Source of the DNA: Auanema rhodensis
Lineage: Eukaryota; Nematoda; Chromadorea; Rhabditida; Rhabditidae
Length of the DNA: 64,000 nt
Reading direction: 5' to 3'
Assembly (NCBI GenBank): GCA_964057225.1
Contig: OZ059898.1
Location: forward strand, 21,553,267 to 21,617,266
The notes under the pieces were generated by a model, which saw nothing but the letters and a program-made list of their open reading frames with translations, had not been told where the DNA came from and ran no database searches. A program made the position numbers and the translations under genes. Shown piece after piece: positions 1-9,737 of the stretch; position 1 is the first letter of the stretch; every line of letters begins with the position of its first letter.

Positions 1-244
1 TACATACCAAGTGCACATCACGTGTACATTTAATTAGCATAAATTAAAGTTCACGTAAATTTCAAAGTCATGGTTACCATGAACCAATATCAATAAAAAT
101 TTGTTTTTAGACTAATATGGACATGAGGAATCTAATTTCGAAAACCGCATCTCTTTATCTTTCACGTGAAGCGAGTTACATACCAAGTGCACATCACGTG
201 TACATTTAATTAGCATAAATTAAAGTTCACGTAAATTTCAAAGT

Positions 245-257
245 CATGGTTACCATG
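245..257. repeat. Conserved 13-bp dyad CATGGTTACCATG in each monomer (one example)
   Basis: Two 6-bp arms, CATGGT and ACCATG, are perfect inverted repeats around one central T. The dyad is retained in nearly every monomer in all three arrays (rare losses are near 4649 and 21211, CATGCTT and GTTATCATG). Other small dyads in the monomer are GTGCAC and two CACGTG sites. These could be protein-binding sites or only structural features. Confidence 0.6.
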
Positions 258-335
258 CACCAATATCAATAAAAATTTGTTTTTAGACTAATATGGACAT
301 GGGGAATCTAATTTTGAAAACCGCATCTCTTTATC

Positions 336-352
336 TTTCACGTGAAGCGGGT
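336..352 (+). promoter_or_regulatory. CENP-B-box-like 17-mer overlapping an E-box (one example; recurs per monomer)
   Basis: The 17-mer TTTCACGTGAAGCGGGT here matches the published CENP-B box pattern NTTCGNNNNANNCGGGN at eight of nine defined bases; the mismatch is A where the box has G. Most monomers carry GCGAG instead of GCGGG and match seven of nine. The site contains the palindrome CACGTG. Protein binding is inference: by rough count an 8/9 match in a 176-bp unit on two strands is uncommon by chance but not decisive. Confidence 0.3.
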
Positions 353-1044
353 TACATACCAAGTGCACATCACGTGTACATTTAATTAGCATAAATTAAA
401 GTTCACGTAAATTTCAAAGTCATGGTTACCATGCACCAATATCAATAAAAATTTGTTTTTAGACTAATATGGACATGGGGAATCTAATTTTGAAAACCGC
501 ATCTCTTTATCTTTCACGTGAAGCGAGTTACATACCAAGTGCACATCACGTGTACATTTAATTAGCATAAATTAAAGTTCACGTAAATTTCAAAGTCATG
601 GTTACCATGAACCAATATCGATAAAAATTTGTTTTTAGACTAATATGGACATAGGGAATCTAATTTTGAAAACCGCATCTCTTTATCTTTCACGTGAAGC
701 GAGTTACATACCAAGTGCACATCACGTGTACATTTAATTAGCATAAATTAAAGTTCACGTAAATTTCAAAGTCATGGTTACCATGCACCAATATCAATAA
801 AAATTTGTTTTTAGACTAATATGGACATGGGGAATCTAATTTTGAAAACCGCATCTCTTTATCTTTCACGTGAAGCGAGTTACATACCAAGTGCACATCA
901 CGTGTACATTTAATTAGCATAAATTAAAGTTCACGTAAATTTCAAAGTCATGGTTACCATGAACCAATATCAATAAAAATTTGTTTTTAGACTAATATGG
1001 ACATGAGGATACTAATTTCGAAAACCGCATCTCTTTATCTTTCA

Positions 1045-2105
1045 CGTGAAGCGAGTTACATACCAAGTGCACATCACGTGTACATTTAATTAGCATAAAT
1101 TAAAGTTCACGTAAATTTCAAAGTCATGGTTACCATGAACCAATATCGATAAAAATTTGTTTTTAGACTAATATGGACATAGGGAATCTAATTTTGAAAA
1201 CCGCATCTCTTTATCTTTCACGTGAAGCGAGTTACATACCAAGTGCACATCACGTGTACATTTAATTAGCATAAATTAAAGTTCACGTAAATTTCAAAGT
1301 CATGGTTACCATGAACCAATATCGATAAAAATTTGTTTTTAGACTAATATGGACATAGGGAATCTAATTTTGAAAACCGCATCTCTTTATCTTTCACGTG
1401 AAGCGAGTTACATACCAAGTGCACATCACGTGTACATTTAATTAGCATAAATTAAAGTTCACGTAAATTTCAAAGTCATGGTTACCATGAACCAATATCG
1501 ATAAAAATTTGTTTTTAGACTAATATGGACATGGGAAATCTAATTTTGAAAACCGCATCTCTTTATCTTTCACGTGAAGCGAGTTACATACCAAGTGCAC
1601 ATCACGTGTACATTTAATAAGCATAAATTAAAGTTCACGTAAATTTCAAAGTCATGGTTACCATGCACCAATATCAATAAAAATTTGTTTTTAGACTAAT
1701 ATGGACATGGGGAATCTAATTTTGAAAACCGCATCTCTTTATCTTTCACGTGAAGCGAGTTACATACCAAGTGCACATCACGTGTACATTTAATTAGCAT
1801 AAATTAAAGTTCACGTAAATTTCAAAGTCATGGTTACCATGAACCAATATTGATAAAAATTTGTTTTTAGACTAATATGGACATAGGGAATCTAATTTTG
1901 AAAACCGCATCTCTTTATCTTTCACGTGAAGCGAGTTACATACCAAGTGCACATCACGTGTACATTTAATTAGCATAAATTAAAGTTCACGTAAATTTCA
2001 AAGTCATGGTTACCATGCACCAATATCAATGAAAATTTGTTTTTAGACTAATATGGACATGGGGAATCTAATTTTGAAAACCAAATCTCTTTATCTTTCA
2101 CGTGA
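1045..2105 (+). repeat. Duplicated 6-monomer block, copy 1 (partner 2805-3865)
   Basis: Six consecutive monomers with the variant order GACATAGGG, GACATAGGG, GACATGGGA, ATGCACC type, ATTGAT type, then a monomer with ATCAATG and ACCAAATCTC. The same order recurs exactly 1760 bp (10 monomers) downstream: the rare T of ATTGAT is at 1851 and 3611, and CCAAATCTCT starts at 2081 and 3841. Block ends are approximate, set by the first monomer that disagrees. Confidence 0.85.
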
Positions 2106-2464
2106 AGCGAGTTACATACCAAGTGCACATCACGTGTACATTTAATTAGCATAAATTAAAGTTCACGTAAATTTCAAAGTCATGGTTACCATGAACCAAT
2201 ATCGATAAAAATTTGTTTTTAGACTAATATGGACATGGGGAATCTAATTTTGAAAACCGCATCTCTTTATCTTTCACGTGAAGCGGGTTACATACCAAGT
2301 GCACATCACGTGTACATTTAATTAGCATAAATTAAAGTTCACGTAAATTTCAAAGTCATGGTTACCATGCACCAATATCAATAAAAATTTGTTTTTAGAC
2401 TAATATGGACATGGGGAATCTAATTTTGAAAACCGCATCTCTTTATCTTTCACGTGAAGCGAGT

Positions 2465-4225
2465 TACATACCAAGTGCACATCACGTGTACATTTAATTA
2501 GCATAAATTAAAGTTCACGTAAATTTCAAAGTCATGGTTACCATGAACCAATATCGATAAAAATTTGTTTTTAGACTAATATGGACATAGGGAATCTAAT
2601 TTTGAAAACCGCATCTCTTTTTCTTTCACGTGAAGCGAGTTACATACCAAGTGCACATCACGTGTACATTTAATTAGCATAAATTAAAGTTCACGTAAAT
2701 TTCAAAGTCATGGTTACCATGCACCAATATCAATAAAAATTTGTTTTTAGACTAATATGGACATGGGGAATCTAATTTTGAAAACCGCATCTCTTTATCT
2801 TTCACGTGAAGCGAGTTACATACCAAGTGCACATCACGTGTACATTTAATTAGCATAAATTAAAGTTCACGTAAATTTCAAAGTCATGGTTACCATGAAC
2901 CAATATCGATAAAAATTTGTTTTTAGACTAATATGGACATAGGGAATCTAATTTTGAAAACCGCATCTCTTTATCTTTCACGTGAAGCGAGTTACATACC
3001 AAGTGCACATCACGTGTACATTTAATTAGCATAAATTAAAGTTCACGTAAATTTCAAAGTCATGGTTACCATGAACCAATATCGATAAAAATTTGTTTTT
3101 AGACTAATATGGACATAGGGAATCTAATTTTGAAAACCGCATCTCTTTATCTTTCACGTGAAGCGAGTTACATACCAAGTGCACATCACGTGTACATTTA
3201 ATTAGCATAAATTAAAGTTCACGTAAATTTCAAAGTCATGGTTACCATGAACCAATATCGATAAAAATTTGTTTTTAGACTAATATGGACATGGGAAATC
3301 TAATTTTGAAAACCGCATCTCTTTATCTTTCACGTGAAGCGAGTTACATACCAAGTGCACATCACGTGTACATTTAATTAGCATAAATTAAAGTTCACGT
3401 AAATTTCAAAGTCATGGTTACCATGCACCAATATCAATAAAAATTTGTTTTTAGACTAATATGGACATGGGGAATCTAATTTTGAAAACCGCATCTCTTT
3501 ATCTTTCACGTGAAGCGAGTTACATACCAAGTGCACATCACGTGTACATTTAATTAGCATAAATTAAAGTTCACGTAAATTTCAAAGTCATGGTTACCAT
3601 GAACCAATATTGATAAAAATTTGTTTTTAGACTAATATGGACATAGGGAATCTAATTTTGAAAACCGCATCTCTTTATCTTTCACGTGAAGCGAGTTACA
3701 TACCAAGTGCACATCACGTGTACATTTAATTAGCATAAATTAAAGTTCACGTAAATTTCAAAGTCATGGTTACCATGCACCAATATCAATGAAAATTTGT
3801 TTTTAGACTAATATGGACATGGGGAATCTAATTTTGAAAACCAAATCTCTTTATCTTTCACGTGAAGCGAGTTACATACCAAGTGCACATCACGTGTACA
3901 TTTAATTAGCATAAATTAAAGTTCACGTAAATTTCAAAGTCATGGTTACCATGAACCAATATCAATAAAAATTTGTTTTTAGACTAATATGGACATGAGG
4001 AATCTAATTTCGAAAACCGCATCTCTTTATCGTTCACGTGAAGCGAGTTACATACCAAGTGCACATCACGTGTACATTTAATTAGCATAAATTAAAGTTC
4101 ACGTAAATTTCAAAGTCATGGTTACCATGCACCAATATCAATAAAAATTTGTTTTTAGACTAATATGGACATGGGGAATCTAATTTTGAAAACCGCATCT
4201 CTTTATCTTTCACGTGAAGCGGGTT
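2465..4225 (+). repeat. Ten-monomer block with an inverted copy next to the retrotransposon
   Basis: The ordered series of ten monomer types here is repeated on the minus strand at 7493-9198. Rare variants pair with a sum of 11718: CTCTTTTTC at 2621 with 9097, and ATTGAT at 3611 with 8107. The CCAAATC monomer, the ATCAATG monomer and the ATGAGG/TTTCG monomer also pair in order. Confidence 0.85.
2805..3865 (+). repeat. Duplicated 6-monomer block, copy 2
   Basis: Downstream copy of 1045-2105 at +1760 bp. The flanking monomers (ATGAGG with TTTCG after it, the CTCTTTTTC variant at 2621 before it) differ from those flanking copy 1, so the duplicated unit is about six monomers within a ten-monomer period. 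Confidence 0.85.
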
Positions 4226-4229
4226 ACAT

Positions 4230-4860
4230 ACCAAGTGCACATCACGTGTACATTTAATTAGCATAAATTAAAGTTCACGTAAATTTCAAAGTCATGGTTA
4301 CCATGCACCAATATCAATAAAAATTTGTTTTTAGACTAATATGGTCATGGGGAATCTAATTTTGAAAACCGCATCTCTTTATCTTTCACGTGAAGCGGGT
4401 TACATACCAAGTGCACATCACGTGTACATTTAATTAGCATAAATTAAAGTTCACGTAAATTTCAAAGTCATGGTTACCATGAACCAATATCAATAAAAAT
4501 TTGTTTTTAGACTAATATGGACATGTGGAATCTAATTTTGAAAACTGCATCTCTTTATCTTTCACGTGAAGCGAGTTACATACCAAGTGCACATCACGTG
4601 TACATTTAATTAGCATAAATTAAAGTTCACGTAAATTTCAAAGTCATGCTTACCATGCACCAATATCAATAAAAATTTTTTTTTAGACTAATATGGACAT
4701 GGGGAATCTAATTTTGTAAACCGCATCTCTTTATCTTTCACGTGAAGCGAGTTACATACCAAGTGCACATCACGTGTACATTTAATTAGCATAAATTAAA
4801 GTTCACTTAAATTTCAAAGTCATGGTTACCATGAACCAATATCAATAAAAATTTGTTTTT
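4230..4860 (+). repeat. Left arm of satellite inverted repeat (partner about 5275-5905)
   Basis: Four private variants in this stretch reappear as complements at positions summing to 10135: 4345/5790 (GGTCATGG), 4526/5609 (CATGTGG), 4546/5589 (AACTGC) and 4649/5486 (CATGCTT). A GCGGG boundary pairs too (4398/5737). A mismatch at 4222/5913 and loss of correspondence further left mark the outer limit. The two arms are separated by about 400 bp that does not pair: the junction and two minus-strand monomers. Confidence 0.8.
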
Positions 4861-4865
4861 AGACT

Positions 4866-4902
4866 AAAAATTTGTTTTTAGACTGTTTTTAGACTTTAGA
4901 CT
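4866..4902. other. Inversion junction made of nested, progressively truncated repeats
   Basis: After a normal plus-strand ATTTGTTTTTAGACT ending at 4865 come three extra segments that all end in TTAGACT: 4866-4884 (19 bp), 4885-4895 (11 bp, GTTTTTAGACT) and 4896-4902 (7 bp). At 4903 the sequence continues as CCCCATGTCC, which is the monomer in minus orientation. The stepwise shortening anchored on one 3' end is what repeated slippage or template switching during repair synthesis would leave. Confidence 0.85.
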
Positions 4903-5274
4903 CCCCATGTCCATATTAGTCTAAAAACAAATTTTTATTGATATTGGTGCATGGTAACCATGACTTTGAAATTTACGTGAACTTTAATTTATGCTAATTA
5001 AATGTACACGTGATGTGCACTTGGTATGTAACTCGCTTCACGTGAAAGATAAAGAGATGCGGTTTTTGAAATTAGATTCCCCATGTCCATATTAGTCTAA
5101 AAACAAATTTTTATTGATATTGGTGCATGGTAACCATGACTTTGAAATTTACGTGAACTTTAATTTATGCTAATTAAATGTACACGTGATGTGCACTTGG
5201 TATGTAACCCGCTTCACGTGAAAGATAAAGAGATGCGTTTTTCAAAATTAGATTCCCCATGACCATATTAGTCT

Positions 5275-5905
5275 AAAAACAAATTTTTATTGATATTGGT
5301 TCATGGTAACCATGACTTTGAAATTTAAGTGAACTTTAATTTATGCTAATTAAATGTACACGTGATGTGCACTTGGTATGTAACTCGCTTCACGTGAAAG
5401 ATAAAGAGATGCGGTTTACAAAATTAGATTCCCCATGTCCATATTAGTCTAAAAAAAAATTTTTATTGATATTGGTGCATGGTAAGCATGACTTTGAAAT
5501 TTACGTGAACTTTAATTTATGCTAATTAAATGTACACGTGATGTGCACTTGGTATGTAACTCGCTTCACGTGAAAGATAAAGAGATGCAGTTTTCAAAAT
5601 TAGATTCCACATGTCCATATTAGTCTAAAAACAAATTTTTATTGATATTGGTTCATGGTAACCATGACTTTGAAATTTACGTGAACTTTAATTTATGCTA
5701 ATTAAATGTACACGTGATGTGCACTTGGTATGTAACCCGCTTCACGTGAAAGATAAAGAGATGCGGTTTTCAAAATTAGATTCCCCATGACCATATTAGT
5801 CTAAAAACAAATTTTTATTGATATTGGTGCATGGTAACCATGACTTTGAAATTTACGTGAACTTTAATTTATGCTAATTAAATGTACACGTGATGTGCAC
5901 TTGGT
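5275..5905 (-). repeat. Right arm of satellite inverted repeat (partner 4230-4860)
   Basis: Carries the complements of the variants at 4345, 4526, 4546 and 4649 at 5790, 5609, 5589 and 5486, plus the variant TTTAAGTGAAC near 5327 that pairs with CACTTAAA near 4807 and TTTACAAAATT near 5415 that pairs with TTTTGTAAACC near 4714. It therefore derives from the last monomers of array A, or the reverse. Confidence 0.8.
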
Positions 5906-7492
5906 ATGTAACTCGCTTCACGTGAAAGATAAAGAGATGCGGTTTTCAAAATTAGATTCCCCATGTCCATATTAGTCTAAAAACAAATTTTTATTGATAT
6001 TGGTGCATGGTAACCATGACTTTGAAATTTACGTGAACTTTAATTCATGCTAATTAAATGTACACGTGATGTGCACTTGGTATGTAACTCGCTTCACGTG
6101 AAAGATAAAGAGATGCGGTTTTCAAAATTAGATTCCCCATGTCCATATTAGTCTAAAAACAAATTTTTATTGATATTGGTGCATGGTAACCATGACTTTG
6201 AAATTTACGTGTACTTTAATTTATGCTAATTAAATGTACACGTGATGTGCACTTGGTATGTAACTCGCTTCACGTGAAAGATAAAGAGATGCGGTTTACA
6301 AAATTAGATTCCCCATGTCCATATTAGTCTAAAAACAAATTTTTATTGATATTGGTTCATGGTAACCATGACTTTGAAATTTACGTGAACTTTAATTTAT
6401 GCTAATTAAATGTACACGTGATGTGCACTTGGTATGTAACTCGCTTCACGTGAAAGATAAAGAGATGCGGTTTTTAAAATTAGATTCCCCATGTCCATAT
6501 TAGTCTAAAAACAAATTTTTATTGATATTGGTGCATGGTAACCATGACTTTGAAATTTACGTGAACTTTAATTTATGCTAATTAAATGTACACGTGATGT
6601 GCACTTGGTATGTAACTCGCTTCACGTGAAAGATAAAGAGATGCGGTTTTCAAAATTAGATTCCCCAAGTCCATATTAGTCTAAAAAAGAATTTTTTTTG
6701 ATATTGGTTCATGGTAAACATGACTTTGAAATTTACGTGAACTTTAATTTATGCTAATTAAATGTACACGTGATGTGCACTTGGTATGTAACCCGCTTCA
6801 CGTGAAAGATAAAGAGATGCGGTTTTCAAAATTAGATTCCTCATGACCATATTAGTCTAAAAACAAATTTTATTGATATTGGTGCATGGTAACCATGACT
6901 TTGAAATTTACGTGAACTTTAATTTATGCTAATTAAATGTACACGTGATGTGCACTTGGTATGTAACTCGCTTCACGTGAAAGATAAAGAGATGGGGTTT
7001 TCAAAATTAGATTCCCCATGTCCATATTAGTCTAAAAACAAATTTTTATTGATATTGGTGCATGGTAACCATGACTTTGAAATTTACGTGTACTTTAATT
7101 TATGCTAATTAAATGTACACGTGATGTGCACTTGGTATGTAACTCGCTTCACGTGAAAGATAAAGAGATGCGGTTTCCAAAATTAGATTCCCCAAGTCCA
7201 TATTAGTCTAAAAACAAATTTTTATTGATATTGGTTCATGGTAACCATGACTTTGAAATTTACGTGAACTTTAATTTATGCTAATTAAATGTACACGTGA
7301 TGTGCACTTGGTATGTAACTCGCTTCACGTAAAAGATAAAGAGATGCGGTTTTCAAAATTAGATTTCCCATGTCCATATTAGTCTAAAAACAAATTTTTA
7401 TTGATATTGGTTCATGGTAACCATGACTTTGAAATTTACGTGAACTTTGATTTATGCTAATTAAATGTACACGTGATGTGCACTTGGTATGT

Positions 7493-9198
7493 AACCCGCT
7501 TCACGTGAAAGATAAAGAGATGCGGTTTTCAAAATTAGATTCCCCATGTCCATATTAGTCTAAAAACAAATTTTTATTGATATTGGTGCATGGTAACCAT
7601 GACTTTGAAATTTACGTGAACTTTAATTTATGCTAATTAAATGTACACGTGATGTGCACTTGGTATGTAACTCGCTTCACGTGAAAGATAAAGAGATGCG
7701 GTTTTCGAAATTAGATTCCTCATGTCCATATTAGTCTAAAAACAAATTTTTATTGATATTGGTTCATGGTAACCATGACTTTGAAATTTACGTGAACTTT
7801 AATTTATGCTAATTAAATGTACACGTGATGTGCACTTGGTATGTAACTCGCTTCACGTGAAAGATAAAGAGATTTGGTTTTCAAAATTAGATTCCCCATG
7901 TCCATATTAGTCTAAAAACAAATTTTCATTGATATTGGTGCATGGTAACCATGACTTTGAAATTTACGTGAACTTTAATTTATGCTAATTAAATGTACAC
8001 GTGATGTGCACTTGGTATGTAACTCGCTTCACGTGAAAGATAAAGAGATGCGGTTTTCAAAATTAGATTCCCTATGTCCATATTAGTCTAAAAACAAATT
8101 TTTATCAATATTGGTTCATGGTAACCATGACTTTGAAATTTACGTGAACTTTAATTTATGCTAATTAAATGTACACGTGATGTGCACTTGGTATGTAACT
8201 CGCTTCACGTGAAAGATAAAGAGATGCGGTTTTCAAAATTAGATTCCCCATGTCCATATTAGTCTAAAAACAAATTTTTATTGATATTGGTGCATGGTAA
8301 CCATGACTTTGAAATTTACGTGAACTTTAATTTATGCTAATTAAATGTACACGTGATGTGCACTTGGTATGTAACTCGCTTCACGTGAAAGATAAAGAGA
8401 TGCGGTTTTCAAAATTAGATTTCCCATGTCCATATTAGTCTAAAAACAAATTTTTATCGATATTGGTTCATGGTAACCATGACTTTGAAATTTACGTGAA
8501 CTTTAATTTATGCTAATTAAATGTACACGTGATGTGCACTTGGTATGTAACTCGCTTCACGTGAAAGATAAAGAGATGCGGTTTTCAAAATTAGATTCCC
8601 TATGTCCATATTAGTCTAAAAACAAATTTTTATCGATATTGGTTCATGGTAACCATGACTTTGAAATTTACGTGAACTTTAATTTATGCTAATTAAATGT
8701 ACACGTGATGTGCACTTGGTATGTAACTCGCTTCACGTGAAAGATAAAGAGATGCGGTTTTCAAAATTAGATTCCCTATGTCCATATTAGTCTAAAAACA
8801 AATTTTTATCGATATTGGTTCATGGTAACCATGACTTTGAAATTTACGTGAACTTTAATTTATGCTAATTAAATGTACACGTGATGTGCACTTGGTATGT
8901 AACTCGCTTCACGTGAAAGATAAAGAGATGCGGTTTTCAAAATTAGATTCCCCATGTCCATATTAGTCTAAAAACAAATTTTTATTGATATTGGTGCATG
9001 GTAACCATGACTTTGAAATTTACGTGAACTTTAATTTATGCTAATTAAATGTACACGTGATGTGCACTTGGTATGTAACTCGCTTCACGTGAAAGAAAAA
9101 GAGATGCGGTTTTCAAAATTAGATTCCCTATGTCCATATTAGTCTAAAAACAAATTTTTATCGATATTGGTTCATGGTAACCATGACTTTGAAATTTA
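7493..9198 (-). repeat. Inverted copy of the ten-monomer block of array A
   Basis: Read on the minus strand from the retrotransposon outward, the monomers are ATAGGG with CTCTTTTTC, ATGCACC, ATAGGG, ATAGGG, ATGGGA, ATGCACC, ATTGAT, ATCAATG with CCAAATC, ATGAGG with TTTCG, and ATGCACC with GCGGG. This matches 2465-4225 monomer by monomer. The match fails at the next monomer outward (ATGGGA with ATAAATCAAAG, near 7367-7450). Confidence 0.85.
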
Positions 9199-9228
9199 AG
9201 TGAACTTTAATTTATGCTAATTAAATGT

Positions 9229-9258
9229 ACACGTTTAATGTTTACACGTTTAATGTTT
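9229..9258 (-). repeat. 3'-terminal tail: two 15-bp tandem units
   Basis: Mirror of 18140-18169. On the minus strand the unit AAACATTAAACGTGT is present twice at the end of the element, then satellite resumes with ACATTTAATTAG. The ACGTGT of the tail is also part of the satellite sequence, so the exact junction is ambiguous by a few bases. Confidence 0.8.
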
Positions 9259-9261
9259 ATT
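9256..9261 (-). promoter_or_regulatory. Polyadenylation signal AATAAA of the left copy
   Basis: AATAAA on the minus strand, overlapping the first tail unit and lying at the very end of the 3' UTR. Mirror of 18137-18142. Position at the 3' terminus fits a retrotransposon transcript end. Confidence 0.55.
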
Positions 9262-9737
9262 GTTCAATATCACAGGTTAAGACAGTAGCTGTTAAGTCAT
9301 GGAGTGAAAAAATCAAGAACCATTCAATAAGAACATAAAAAAGGACTTTTAATATTGTAAGTTCGATAAGAGCTCGCTTATCTATGATCAATAGTGAACA
9401 GTCTGCCAAATAAAATTCTTGCTGTATGCTTGGGGTTTGTTCAGCACAATGGCTGACCTCACTAATGTGGTTGTTAGGTACGGTGGTACTCGTGATGTGA
9501 GGCAAGCCCGTTCTAGCAATTTGGAGGTAACTAGCGTCCGATCCGTATGACTAATGTCTATAGGAATAGTGACGAAGTAACAATTATTGAGAAGGGACAA
9601 AGAAAAATAGATGGTAGACTGTTGCCATGTGGTCATAGAGAAGTGTAAAAAAATACGAACTACAAATAAAAAGGAGCCTGATAAAAGAAAAAAAAATAGT
9701 TTTTCGAGAGGTGAGAACATTAATTACAATGGATGGT
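9262..9737 (-). other. 3' UTR of the left retrotransposon copy
   Basis: About 475 bp between the ORF2 stop and the polyadenylation signal, mirroring 17661-18136. Short open frames occur in it, but they have no recognisable domains and overlap ORF2 or one another in other frames. I see no conserved RNA structure by eye. Confidence 0.75.

Larger units (their letters stand above)
1..4865 (+). repeat. 176-bp satellite array A (plus orientation)
   Basis: Tandem head-to-tail monomers of 176 bp, about 27.6 copies; the landmark GAGTTACATACC recurs every 176 bp (for example 173 and 349). Monomers are near-identical and carry recurring diagnostic variants: ATGAACC or ATGCACC, ATCAAT or ATCGAT, GACATGGGG, GACATAGGG or GACATGAGG, and GCGAG or GCGGG before the monomer boundary. 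Monomers with ATCGAT plus GACATAGGG are common here and rare after 18.2 kb, so this array is a distinct sub-family. It contains no open reading frame of note. The last monomer stops inside its A/T-rich part at the 4866-4902 junction. Confidence 0.97.
4903..9234 (-). repeat. 176-bp satellite array B (minus orientation)
   Basis: The same 176-bp monomer read on the minus strand (landmark GGTATGTAACTCGC), about 24.6 copies. Its part next to the retrotransposon is an inverted copy of array A, and its part next to 4900 is a second inverted copy. Several monomers have small private changes, such as AAAGAATTTTTTTTG near 6685 and the 1-bp-shorter A/T tract near 6860. The array ends where the retrotransposon 3' tail begins at about 9229-9235. 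Confidence 0.96.

Noticed and set aside
1-4865. CRISPR array
   Set aside because: Regular repeats are present, but whole 176-bp units repeat without unique spacers, and the setting is eukaryotic satellite.
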